A stretch of 64,000 bases of DNA from Bordetella bronchialis (GTDB taxonomy: Bacteria > Pseudomonadota > Gammaproteobacteria > Burkholderiales > Burkholderiaceae_B), in contig NZ_CP016170.1 of assembly GCF_001676705.1 (NCBI RefSeq), positions 1,984,001-2,048,000 on the forward strand. The letters are read 5' to 3'. Below are positions 11,911 through 20,374 of this stretch, in pieces. Numbering within the stretch: the first letter of the stretch is position 1; every line of letters starts with the position of its first letter. The notes under the pieces are model-generated. The model was not told the DNA's origin. It saw only the letters and a program-made list of their open reading frames with translations, and ran no database searches. Position numbers and translations under genes: made by a program.

Positions 11911-12861
11911 TCAATCCGGAAAGAACAGTTGTGGATAATGCAAAGATGGGTAGTTCTTAAAAACCCGTCCCTTGAATTGCGACTGCAATAGCTGGTCCGG
12001 GTATCCCGGCAGATCGTATTCCTTGGCAAGTTTCTCCCACTTTCCATATATGTCGGATATGTGTTCCGGCAGGGGAAAGGTCGTGCCCACGGACCCCTTG
12101 AAGCCGATGACCGGCCGGTCGACGGCGCGCGCAAAGCTTTGTGCGAATGGGACGGTTCCGTTGGCGGTATTGCAGGCGAGCAGCCGCACGACATCGTACC
12201 GGGAAAGATCTCCGGCTTGTCCCGCTAGTGCGTCCGGTCCCACCAGCATGAAGTCAGCGAAGCGGGCGAGGGTCTCGTCGCCCATGCTGATTCCATGGAA
12301 AAGCAGGTTTGCCTGGCGCCCATACCTGCCGAAATCGTTCTCGAAGAAATAGATCTCGGCACGCTTGCCTTGAATGGTCCAGGACAAACGTCTTATGTTC
12401 AACGGCTCCCGCTGCATGGGAGATTGCCATACCGCATGTTGTACCTGCTTGAAGATCGGCCCTTCTCGCGCCAGGTCTTCCTCGATCGCAGGTAACGATG
12501 TGGATGTCTGTTTGCCTGTGCCTTTGAGCGCCTGGACCGCCGTCCTTGCCGCCAGGCTCTCAAGGGTCGGTATGACCCTGTCCAGCGCTTCTACCGCAAT
12601 ATGTCCCGTCGGGTCGGCCCGATCGATCGGGTCGTCTTTGCCGTACGCGTATGGGTTGATGCCTCCCCAGGCGAAAGGGCTAAGGGCATCCGGTGCGCAG
12701 AAGCGCATCAACGGGGGCAGGAGCAGTCGATAGCCGTTGCCCAGGCTGTAGCCGGCGGCGACCGGGTCGAACATTTCGCCAGCGTAACGAAGGGATGCTG
12801 CCGGCGCAGTCGCACCCTGATCCTCGCGCCTGGCCGTGGAAACGAGATGATCCTTGTTCAT
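11911..12861 (-). CDS. Orphan RHS-core protein with a caspase-like C-terminal domain
   Basis: 316 residues from the internal ATG at 12861; a TTG at 12948 or ATG at 12930 are alternative starts and the true one is uncertain. Residues 25-87 are an RHS-repeat-associated core (GNGYR, LMRFCAPDALSPF, GGINPYAY, DPIDRADPTGH). This is the short orphan type without the large shell repeats, known from many Pseudomonas and Bordetella relatives. The variable tail (about 95-316) is unfamiliar. It has a hydrophobic strand ending in His-Gly (LLFHG, H189) and one ending in Ala-Cys (VVRLLAC, C230), the layout of clan CD (caspase/C80) cysteine peptidases. That reading is inference. No immunity gene is recognisable beside it. 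Position behind a tRNA suggests acquisition. Confidence 0.7.
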   Translation of the reverse strand: MNKDHLVSTARREDQGATAPAASLRYAGEMFDPVAAGYSLGNGYRLLLPPLMRFCAPDALSPFAWGGINPYAYGKDDPIDRADPTGHIAVEALDRVIPTLESLAARTAVQALKGTGKQTSTSLPAIEEDLAREGPIFKQVQHAVWQSPMQREPLNIRRLSWTIQGKRAEIYFFENDFGRYGRQANLLFHGISMGDETLARFADFMLVGPDALAGQAGDLSRYDVVRLLACNTANGTVPFAQSFARAVDRPVIGFKGSVGTTFPLPEHISDIYGKWEKLAKEYDLPGYPDQLLQSQFKGRVFKNYPSLHYPQLFFPD

Positions 12862-13188
12862 GGACGATGGTCCATCATCGGCATCGGTATCCGCGACACG
12901 ACCGGTCGGCCCGTCGCATGGTCCGATCATTTTCGAGGGCTTTGCCAAAAGCGCGGCGTAATCTCGTGTGACAGGGCACGCGGTGTCGACGCCGACTGAA
13001 GACTGACCCCCATGGGATCAGTATTACTTCCGGGGCTGCTACCTATATGGCGATCGCTATCGTCTGCTGACCGTCTCCGTACGGGACAGGCGATGGCGCG
13101 CGGTACATCCCCGGACGCGCTCCGCCTTCCATTGCCACCCGCGCCCGATGGGGCGATAGCCTAAAGGAACGCCGACAATCGGTACCTT
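12862..13188. other. Gap between the RHS-type gene and the MFS exporter
   Basis: No gene recognised. A short plus-strand frame (around 13012-13160) has aromatic-rich, protein-like composition but no start codon and no ribosome binding site; it could be a remnant. A copy of the tRNA 3' end, which would mark an attachment site, is not seen. Confidence 0.4.
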
Positions 13189-14409
13189 TCAAATGCGGCG
13201 GGATCGTTTTGGATTTGCTTGGATGTCGCCGGAATGCCGGGTCATGTACCAGAACAGCAGGGCCAGCAGACTGACTGTCGCGCCCAGCGCGCACACGCCA
13301 TCCCAGGCAGCGTGAGCGTAGGCGATTGTGGAAGCGATACCGCCCAGCCCGCTGCCGAGCGCATAGAACAGCATATAAAGGCCGACCAGCCGGCCATGCG
13401 CTTCAGGTCGGGTCCTGAAGATCAGGCTTTGATTGGTGACGTGCAAGGCTTGTCCGCCCAGGTCGAGCAGCACGATGCCGACGACCAGCGCGCCGAGCGA
13501 CCGGTCCATGAGCGATAGCGGCCACCAGGCCAGGACGAGCGCCAAGAGCGCCGCCGCGCTGGTGCGCTGGGCGTGTCCTTGGTCGGCCCACCGCCCCGCG
13601 TGCGTGGCGAGGAGCGCGCCCGCCGCGCCAGCCAACCCGAAGGCGCCGATGGCCGTGCGCGAGTAGCCATAGGGCGGCGCGCTCAGCGGCAGGACCAGCG
13701 CGCTCCAGAAGATATTGAATGCGGCGAACATGAACAGCGCCAGCATGCCGCGCACTTGCAGCACCTTTTCCTGCCGCAGCAGCGATGCCATCGAGGCGAT
13801 CAGGCGCGGATAACCGGGCTTGCGCGGCGTCGTCGTAAGGCTAGGTAGCCGCCACCACAGCGGCAAGGCGATGCCGAGCATCGATACGGCGGCACAGAAA
13901 TAGACGCCTCGCCAGCCCGTCAGATCGCTGACACCTCCCGCGAATACCCGTGCGAGCAGCAGGCCGATGAACACGCCGCCTTGCGCCGCGCCGACGACAC
14001 GACCTTGTTCATGCGGCGCGGCGGCACTGGCCGCATAGGCGATCAGCCCCTGGGTCATGGCGGTGCCCAGCAGGCCCACCGCCATCATGCCTGCCAGCAG
14101 GGCAGGCGCGGACCGTGCCATGCCGACGGCCGCCAGCGCAGCCGCGAGCGCCACCAACTGCACCGCCATCAGGCGCCGCCGGTCCACCAGGTCGCCCAGT
14201 GGCACGAGCAGCAGCAATGCGAGCGCGCAGCCCACCTGCGTGGCGGTGACCACGCCGCCGATTGCCGCTTGGCCGATGCCGAAGTCCCGCGCCAACGCGT
14301 CCAGCAAAGGTTGGGCGTAATAGACGTTCGCCACGCTCAAGGCGCTGGCGGTGGCGAACAGCCACACCAGACTGCGCGGCAATGCCTTGGGAATCGATGA
14401 AGCGTTCAT
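13189..14409 (-). CDS. MFS transporter, probable exporter
   Basis: 406 residues with about 12 hydrophobic segments. The motif GDLVDRRRLM after the second helix is the MFS motif A. Ala/Leu-rich helices and the overall pattern fit a 12-helix drug- or metabolite-exporting MFS protein of the inner membrane. It is transcribed away from the HxlR regulator at 14583, and a palindrome lies between the two starts, so it is likely a target of that regulator. Substrate unknown; aromatic or quinone-type compounds are common for HxlR-linked exporters. Confidence 0.88.
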   Translation of the reverse strand: MNASSIPKALPRSLVWLFATASALSVANVYYAQPLLDALARDFGIGQAAIGGVVTATQVGCALALLLLVPLGDLVDRRRLMAVQLVALAAALAAVGMARSAPALLAGMMAVGLLGTAMTQGLIAYAASAAAPHEQGRVVGAAQGGVFIGLLLARVFAGGVSDLTGWRGVYFCAAVSMLGIALPLWWRLPSLTTTPRKPGYPRLIASMASLLRQEKVLQVRGMLALFMFAAFNIFWSALVLPLSAPPYGYSRTAIGAFGLAGAAGALLATHAGRWADQGHAQRTSAAALLALVLAWWPLSLMDRSLGALVVGIVLLDLGGQALHVTNQSLIFRTRPEAHGRLVGLYMLFYALGSGLGGIASTIAYAHAAWDGVCALGATVSLLALLFWYMTRHSGDIQANPKRSRRI

Positions 14410-14463
14410 GCCCGATTGCTATCCATTCTGGTTTCAAAACAAAACTCCTTGAATGCTATGGCA

Positions 14464-14480
14464 TGTAGTTTTAAACTGCA
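14464..14480. promoter_or_regulatory. Candidate operator between MFS exporter and HxlR gene
   Basis: TG-AGTTT-T-AAACT-CA forms an imperfect 17-bp inverted repeat (AGTTT at 14467-14471 and AAACT at 14473-14477). It lies 54 bp upstream of the MFS start and 102 bp before the regulator start, an appropriate place for a shared HxlR site. Confidence 0.45.
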
Positions 14481-14582
14481 ACTGGAATGGCGAGATCAAG
14501 CCAACCACGGTGCAGCCATCTTGTGCCGATGCCGATGAGCTATTGCCGTTGCTGCGCCTATGCGAGTTCGCCAGGAGATGCC

Positions 14583-15029
14583 ATGCCATCCCGCAAGCAC
14601 CTGACCGACCAGCCTTGTCCGGTCGCACGCGCCGTCGATGTGATAGGAGATCACTGGTCGCTTCTTATCGTGCGTGATGCCTTCGACGGTATGCGCCGCT
14701 TCGGCGATTTCCAGCGCAGCCTGGGGGTGGCGCGCAACATCCTTTCCAATCGGCTGCGCAAGCTGGTCGACGCCGGCATCCTGGAGACACAGCCCGCCTC
14801 GGATGGCACCGCCTATCAGGAGTACGTGCTGACCCCCAAGGGGCAAAGCCTTTTTCCTATCGTGGTGGCATTGCGGCAATGGGGGGAGCAGCACCTATTC
14901 GCGCGTGGCGAGCCCCATTCGACGCTTATCGACAAAGGCACCGGAAAGCCGGTGCCGCGCATGGCGCCAAAGGCGCAGGACGGCAGTGTGCTTTTGCCGG
15001 GCGCTACGGAGGTGCGGAAGGTCCCGTAG
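14583..15029 (+). CDS. HxlR-family winged-helix transcriptional regulator
   Basis: 148 residues from ATG 14583, chosen because AGGAG (14573-14577) sits 5 bp before it; the frame is open upstream but without a comparable site. The N-terminus PCPVARAVDVIGDHWSLLIV with its conserved Cys, followed by RRFGDFQRSLGVARNILSNRL and LTPKGQSL, is the HxlR signature. Family members often sense electrophiles or aldehydes through that Cys. Divergent orientation to the MFS exporter suggests local control of efflux. Confidence 0.9.
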   Translation: MPSRKHLTDQPCPVARAVDVIGDHWSLLIVRDAFDGMRRFGDFQRSLGVARNILSNRLRKLVDAGILETQPASDGTAYQEYVLTPKGQSLFPIVVALRQWGEQHLFARGEPHSTLIDKGTGKPVPRMAPKAQDGSVLLPGATEVRKVP

Positions 15030-15565
15030 CCGCGCCAGAACGCGGGTACGGCGGGCAAAAAAAAGCCACGGCCGAGGCCGTGGCGACAGGTGCGCTACGT
15101 TCGCTATTACGGTGCTGCGTTACCGTTCAAAAGCGACGCGCAACAGTACCAAAGTGGCCTTCCATACAAGGGCGGGTATGAAGACACCACTGTAACTTAA
15201 TGCACCTTGCAATCTTGTATCCTCAGCGATGCAAAGTCCTGCCAATACTGGGGTGGCGCAAAGGGGCGCCGGCAGGGCCCCGGATCCAGACATACGCTTC
15301 GATACAACGTTGCAACAGGTTGGACCAGTTTCGCGGTCTCAACCGCCGAATGGAGGAATTCGAAAGCCATCTGCGCGTACCCCCAGGCAAGGCCACGGGC
15401 GACTTGGATGGCGGTCCGACGGGCTTTCAGTATAGAGGCGCCATGACCCGTCCGGCCGGCGATCGGGCATTTCGATGCCGTCCCGGCCACCTGCGGCGGC
15501 ATCCTGGGCGCGCGCCGCGCCGGACGCCCCGCGTCCGCGCAGGGCGATGTCATGCGTGGCAGGGA
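15030..15565. other. 536-bp gap with a minus-strand terminator
   Basis: No gene recognised. The main feature is the minus-strand terminator at 15057-15084. A plus-strand frame ending near 15196 has protein-like composition but no supported start. The gap may carry the 3' leader of the operon at 15566-21595 or a small RNA. Confidence 0.4.
15057..15084 (-). terminator. Perfect minus-strand intrinsic terminator
   Basis: GCCACGGCC (15065-15073) pairs perfectly with GGCCGTGGC (15076-15084). On the minus strand the hairpin is followed by eight T residues (complement of the A-run 15057-15064). The nearest upstream minus gene stops 482 bp away at 15566. Confidence 0.85.
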
Positions 15566-16618
15566 TCAATCCAGCGCGCCGCGTACCAGTTCCAGCAGGA
15601 TTTCCGCTTCCGCCTCGTCCATGTCGAAGCGGGTGACGAGCCGGATCACGCCGCCCCGGCGGCGGCCGTAGCGGGCGCCGGCGGCGGCGATGGCCTCGAT
15701 GGCGCGGTCCGGCATGCGCACGAACAACATATTGGCGTCGACCGGCGCCACCAGCTCGACGCCGGGCAGGGCGCCCAGTTCGCGGCCGATGCGCGCGGCA
15801 AGCGCGTTCGCGCGCCGGGCCAGCCGCAGGTACAGGCCATCTTCGACATAGGCCAGCAACTGCGCGGCGGCGAAGCGCATCTTGGACCAGGTCTGGCCGG
15901 CGCGCCGCAGCCGATAGGACAGGGGCTCGACCAGGTCCGGGTCGAAGACGACGATGGCGTCGGCATTCATTCCGCCGTTCTTGGTGGCTCCGAACGACAG
16001 GATATCGACGCCGCGGCGCCATGTCATATCGGCCGGGGTGCAATCGAGTTTCGCCAGCGCATTGGCGAAACGCGCCCCGTCCATGTGAAAGCGCAGGCCG
16101 GCATCGCGGGCGATGGCGCCGATGGCGGCGATGCCGTCGAGGCGATACACCGTGCCGTATTCGGTGGCCTGTGTGATGGTGACGGCGTCGGGCTGCGAGC
16201 GGTTGCGTATGCCGCGTTCGGCCGTGGCCAGGGTCTCGCGCAACGTCGCGGGATCCAGCTGGTAATCCGCGCCCGGCAAGGCCAGCAGTTTGGCGCCGCC
16301 GCTATAGAACTCCGTGGCGCCGGCCTCGGACGTGTGTACGTGCGCCTCCTGGTGGCAATAGATGGCGCCCCAGGGCCGCGCGCAGCAGGATAACGACAGG
16401 GCGTTGGCCGCGGTGCCCGTGGCGACGGGAAAGACCGCCACCTCGGTCTCGAACAGGGTCGAGAATGCGCGATTCACCGCGGCGCTGTATTGGTCGTCGC
16501 CATAGGATGCGGCGGGATCCCGGTTCGCCGCCTCCACGGCGCGCAGGATTTCCGGGCTGACCGTGCCGACGTTGTCGCTGCGAAAGTTCAGCGTGATGCT
16601 GCGAGGAAGCGTGTTCAC
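15566..16618 (-). CDS. Threonine aldolase family PLP enzyme (beta-eliminating lyase fold)
   Basis: 350 residues, a usual size. Starts with the family pattern LNFRSDNVGTVSPEIL; the PLP-binding Lys is K213 in SFGATKNGG and HMDGAR (178-183) carries the Asp that contacts the pyridine nitrogen. Such enzymes cleave beta-hydroxy-alpha-amino acids, for example threonine, to glycine and an aldehyde. It is the last gene of a tight minus-strand operon, 27 bp after the permease, so its natural substrate is probably what the ABC transporter brings in or a product of it. Confidence 0.85.
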   Translation of the reverse strand: MNTLPRSITLNFRSDNVGTVSPEILRAVEAANRDPAASYGDDQYSAAVNRAFSTLFETEVAVFPVATGTAANALSLSCCARPWGAIYCHQEAHVHTSEAGATEFYSGGAKLLALPGADYQLDPATLRETLATAERGIRNRSQPDAVTITQATEYGTVYRLDGIAAIGAIARDAGLRFHMDGARFANALAKLDCTPADMTWRRGVDILSFGATKNGGMNADAIVVFDPDLVEPLSYRLRRAGQTWSKMRFAAAQLLAYVEDGLYLRLARRANALAARIGRELGALPGVELVAPVDANMLFVRMPDRAIEAIAAAGARYGRRRGGVIRLVTRFDMDEAEAEILLELVRGALD

Positions 16619-16645
16619 CTTGAGCTCCAGGCCATGCCGCGCCCC

Positions 16646-18283
16646 CTACATCAAGGCGCTGTCGCGCCGGCGCGAGTGCCGCTGCAGCAGCAATAGCGGG
16701 ACGGCGGTGAAAAATATCAGGATCGATGCCGCCGCGGCGGCCAGTCCCGCGCCGGTGCCTTCCAGCAGCTGGAACATGCGCACCGTCATGGTGGACCAGC
16801 GGCTGGTGTACAGCACAATGGTCGAACTCAATTCCGATGCCACGGTGATCCACACCAGCACCATGCCGCCCACCAGGCCACCCGCCATCAAGGGCACGAT
16901 CAAGCGCAGGAAAGTCCGGAAGGGCGACACCCCCAGATTGATGGACGCTTCCTCCAGGCTGGGTTCGAGCTGGTGCACGATGGCGGCCGCCGAGCGCACG
17001 CTGAACGGCAATTTGCGCACCACATAGGCGATGACCAGGATCAGCCAGCCGCCGGTCAGCACCAGCGGCTGGTTATTGAAGGCCAGGATCAGGCCCACGC
17101 CCATCACGGTGCCGGATACGGCGAAGGGCACCATCCCTATGGTATCCAGCGTCGCGGACAATCGGCCCCGGTGGCGCGTGACGATATAACCGATGGGGGC
17201 GCCGACTACCGTGGCGACCACGGCCGCCACCGTCGCCAGAATCAGCGTGTTGTAGAGCGGCTCGAAAGAGCCCGCCAGCAAGCCGGCATAGTTGCTCAAT
17301 CCCGGCTCCCAGGTCAGTACCGGACCGCGAAAGCGCAGGAAGGAAATGCAAAGCACCGCCAGGAAGGGCATCAGCGACAGCAGCACGACGCCCCAGCTGT
17401 ATACGGTCGCGGCCGCGCGCCAGCCGCGCGACAGCGGCAAGAGCGGCGGCGCGCTGCGCGCATTGGTCGTGAAGCGGCGCTTCGCCAGGTAATGGCGCTG
17501 CGCCAGCAAGCCCAGCGCCGTGCAGGCGATGAGCAGTACGCTCAATGCGCCGGCCGCCGCGGGATTGTTGTCGGCCTCGCCGGCGAACAGCTTGAAGATG
17601 TCGACGGCCAGGAAGGGGCGATCCTCCGCCAGCACCGAGGGCACGCCGAAGTTCTCCAGGGTTTCGATGAAGACCAGCAATGCACCCGCGAGTACCGCGG
17701 GCATCACCACGGGCAGCAGGACGCTGCGGAACACGTGCCAGCGCGAGCCTCCCAGGTTGCGGGCCGCTTCCTCCACCGAGATATCGATCGCCTTGAAGCC
17801 GGCCATGGTGGGCATCAGGACATAGGGATACAGCGTCAGCGAGAACACCGCGATGATGCCCGGCAATCCATAGATCGGACCCACGGGGATGCCGATATCG
17901 CGCAGCGCGCTCGTTACCACGCCGGCGTGCCCGAACAGCAGAACCAGGGCATAGGCGGCCACGAAGGATGGCAGGACCAGCGGCAGCGAGGCCAGCGTGA
18001 ACAGCAGGGGCTTGCCGGGCAGATCGACACGCGCCATGCAGAAGGCCAGCGGCACGCCGATCAGGGTGGCGCCCACGGTGGCGCAGGCCGCCGCGATCAG
18101 GCTGTTGCTTACGCTCTTGACGTAATAGCCGCTGCGGAAGATGCCCGCATAGTTGGCCAGCGTGAAATCGCCCGTACCGTCCACACGCAGGCTGGCATTC
18201 AATACCAGCGCGAGCGGATAGAGCAGGAACAGGGCGAGCAGGACCAGTGCGCCGATCGAAACGGCGTAGCGAAAGCCCTTCAT
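16646..18283 (-). CDS. ABC transporter permease, fused two-domain (FbpB/AEP type)
   Basis: 545 residues with two homologous permease halves of about six helices. Each half carries the EAA loop that docks the ATPase: EEAARNLGGSRWHVFRSVLLP in the first and EEASINLGVSPFRTFLRLIVP in the second. Fused permeases of this size occur in ferric-iron (FbpB) and 2-aminoethylphosphonate importers. The start overlaps the stop of the ATPase gene by 4 bp (ATGA), showing translational coupling. Inner membrane. Confidence 0.9.
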   Translation of the reverse strand: MKGFRYAVSIGALVLLALFLLYPLALVLNASLRVDGTGDFTLANYAGIFRSGYYVKSVSNSLIAAACATVGATLIGVPLAFCMARVDLPGKPLLFTLASLPLVLPSFVAAYALVLLFGHAGVVTSALRDIGIPVGPIYGLPGIIAVFSLTLYPYVLMPTMAGFKAIDISVEEAARNLGGSRWHVFRSVLLPVVMPAVLAGALLVFIETLENFGVPSVLAEDRPFLAVDIFKLFAGEADNNPAAAGALSVLLIACTALGLLAQRHYLAKRRFTTNARSAPPLLPLSRGWRAAATVYSWGVVLLSLMPFLAVLCISFLRFRGPVLTWEPGLSNYAGLLAGSFEPLYNTLILATVAAVVATVVGAPIGYIVTRHRGRLSATLDTIGMVPFAVSGTVMGVGLILAFNNQPLVLTGGWLILVIAYVVRKLPFSVRSAAAIVHQLEPSLEEASINLGVSPFRTFLRLIVPLMAGGLVGGMVLVWITVASELSSTIVLYTSRWSTMTVRMFQLLEGTGAGLAAAAASILIFFTAVPLLLLQRHSRRRDSALM

Positions 18284-19341
18284 GAGGCGGGAAACGCGAT
18301 GATGTGCGCGGGATCGTAGGCCAGCGTCAAAGGCGCGCCCTCCGCCAGGCCCGCGGATGACGCACCCAGCGCCGAGATGCGGATCTGCGTGCCGTCGGGC
18401 AGGGCCGCGTGCAGGCGCTGTATCTGGCCCAGGAACTCACGTAGCACCAGCCGGGCGCGCAACAGCGGGCCCGCGGCCTGGTCCACCAGGCGCAAGGCTT
18501 CCGGCCGGATCGAAAGCAGGACCTGGCCGCCTGGCTCGGCCACCTTGCCGTCCACCGATATCGTCGTGCCACCGGCGCTGACCTCGCTGGTCTGCCCGTC
18601 GAAGGCGCCGGCGATGCCCGGCAGTATGTTGGTACCGCCCAGGAATTCCGCCACGAAGGCCGTCCGGGGCCGCTGGTAGATCGACTCGGGCGTCCCGACC
18701 TGCTCGATGCGTCCGTTGCGCAGCACGGCGATGCGATCGGAAATGGCCAGCGCCTCTTCCTGGTCGTGCGTGACATAGACCGCCGTCAGTCCCAGCGACT
18801 TCTGCAACTGGCGGATTTCCACGCGCATTTCGGTGCGCAGCTGGGCGTCCAGATTCGATAAGGGCTCATCGAACAGCAGCACGGCCGGCTCGATTACCAG
18901 GGCTCGGGCGATGGCCACCCGCTGCAGCTGCCCGCCCGACAGCTGGTGCGGCCAGCGTGGGCCGTAGTCGGCCAGGCGCACGCGTTCGAGCGCCTTGCGC
19001 ACGCGCGTCTCGATGGCCGCGGGCGGCACCTTGCGCGCCCGCAGGCCATAGGCCACATTGCCCGCCACGGTCAGGTTGGGAAAGATGGCGTAGTTCTGGA
19101 ACACCATCGCGATATTGCGGCGGTGCGCCGGCAGGCTGTCGATGCGCGTGTCGCCCAGCAGGATGCTGCCGGAGGCGATATCGGTGAAGCCCGCGATGCT
19201 GCGCAGCAGCGTGGTCTTGCCGCAGCCGGAGGGGCCCAGCAGCGTGAACAGTTCCCCTTCGCCCACGGTCAGGGAAATGCCGTCCACCGCCCGCGCCGCG
19301 CCATAGCTGCAGACCAGGTCCTGAATGCGTATGGTCGTCAT
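18280..19341 (-). CDS. ABC transporter ATP-binding protein (FbpC/PotA/AEP type)
   Basis: 353 residues. Walker A is GPSGCGKTT (36-44), the signature LSGGQ is 134-138, and Walker B LLFDEP is 155-160; the D-loop and the His switch (YVTHDQEEA) are present. A C-terminal TOBE-like regulatory domain follows (about 240-353). The length and domain order fit the group that energises iron(III), polyamine or aminophosphonate uptake. It lies 18 bp after the binding-protein gene. Confidence 0.93.
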   Translation of the reverse strand: MTTIRIQDLVCSYGAARAVDGISLTVGEGELFTLLGPSGCGKTTLLRSIAGFTDIASGSILLGDTRIDSLPAHRRNIAMVFQNYAIFPNLTVAGNVAYGLRARKVPPAAIETRVRKALERVRLADYGPRWPHQLSGGQLQRVAIARALVIEPAVLLFDEPLSNLDAQLRTEMRVEIRQLQKSLGLTAVYVTHDQEEALAISDRIAVLRNGRIEQVGTPESIYQRPRTAFVAEFLGGTNILPGIAGAFDGQTSEVSAGGTTISVDGKVAEPGGQVLLSIRPEALRLVDQAAGPLLRARLVLREFLGQIQRLHAALPDGTQIRISALGASSAGLAEGAPLTLAYDPAHIIAFPAS

Positions 19342-19359
19342 GGAAGCAGCAAGGGGCCG

Positions 19360-20361
19360 TCAGCGCGTTTCCTGGATGGTGGTCTTCAGGCGGCGCAGCG
19401 TATCGGCGCGCGCGGCCTCCCACTTGGCATCGTCGTAGGGCAGTACCTTGATCGTGCCGAATGCCGGCATGCTGCCGGCCGCGCCCAGGTCGACGTCCTG
19501 GCGGGCGGGGCGGCGGAACGTGGCCTTCAGCAGCATTTCCTGGGTGGGTTTGCTCGCCAGGTAATCGATCAGTTTCCGGGCGTTCTCCGGATCCGGGCCG
19601 CCCTTGATCAAGGCGGCGCCCTCGGCCAGCGCCACCGTACCGTCGGCCGGATAGCCGACTTTCACGGGCGCGCCGTTGTGCGCCCAAAGATAGCCGGCAT
19701 ATTCCAGCGAAATGCCCAGCGGATATTCGCCACTGCCATTGCCATCGAACACCAGCGTGGACCGGTTCAGCACCTTGGTATTGCCCACCAGCTTGCCGAA
19801 CTTTTCCCAGGCGGCGTCGTTGTCGCCCCAGGCCTGCAGCAGCGCGGTGGCGGCCGCGTAGGAGAACCCGGAATTGGCCGGATCGGTGTAGGCGATACGG
19901 CCTTTCCACTTGGCATTGAACAGGTCTTCCCAGCGCTGCGGCGCCTCGGCGTCGGGGATGGCTTTGCTGTTGCGGTTGATGGTCACCACCTGGATGTTGG
20001 TGCCTATCCAAAGGTTGCCGGGATCGCGATAGGGGGCGGGCACGGTATCGCTTCCCTGGACCGCATAGGCCTGGAAATACTTGACGTTCTGCTTGAGCAG
20101 CGCCGCGCTCACGCCCCAAACCACGTCGGCCTGCGGGTTGCCCTGTTCGGAGGCGATGCGGCGGAACAGCACGCCCGAGCCCGAGGAAATCACGTTCACC
20201 GTGATGCCGGTGGCCTGCTTGAACCCATCGGATATCAGCTTGTTGACGGTGTCGTCGTTGGCCGAATACAGCACCACGTGGTCGGAAGCCGCGACGGCGG
20301 GCAGCGCCGGGCCGATGGCGGTCACGGCCAGCAAGGCAAGGCAGGCGGACAGGCGTTTCAT
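19360..20361 (-). CDS. Periplasmic substrate-binding protein (iron(III)/aminophosphonate type)
   Basis: 333 residues from the ATG at 20361, chosen because AAGGGGAAAAC precedes it and the protein then begins with a typical signal peptide (MKRLSACLALLAVTAIG, cleavage near AVAA-S). The mature part starts DHVVLYSANDDTVNKLISDGF, the pattern of family 1 iron/AEP-binding proteins, and has ANSGFSYAAATALLQAWG and GEYPLGISLEYAG. The conserved Tyr pair of ferric-binding proteins is not evident, so an organic substrate such as an aminophosphonate is more likely than iron; this is inference. Confidence 0.88.
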   Translation of the reverse strand: MKRLSACLALLAVTAIGPALPAVAASDHVVLYSANDDTVNKLISDGFKQATGITVNVISSGSGVLFRRIASEQGNPQADVVWGVSAALLKQNVKYFQAYAVQGSDTVPAPYRDPGNLWIGTNIQVVTINRNSKAIPDAEAPQRWEDLFNAKWKGRIAYTDPANSGFSYAAATALLQAWGDNDAAWEKFGKLVGNTKVLNRSTLVFDGNGSGEYPLGISLEYAGYLWAHNGAPVKVGYPADGTVALAEGAALIKGGPDPENARKLIDYLASKPTQEMLLKATFRRPARQDVDLGAAGSMPAFGTIKVLPYDDAKWEAARADTLRRLKTTIQETR

Positions 20362-20374
20362 GTTTTCCCCTTGG

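Noticed and set aside
13012..13160. Short plus-strand frame with aromatic-rich composition as a possible immunity gene for the RHS tail
   Set aside because: It follows a stop at once, has no start codon or ribosome binding site, and is on the opposite strand to the RHS-type gene.
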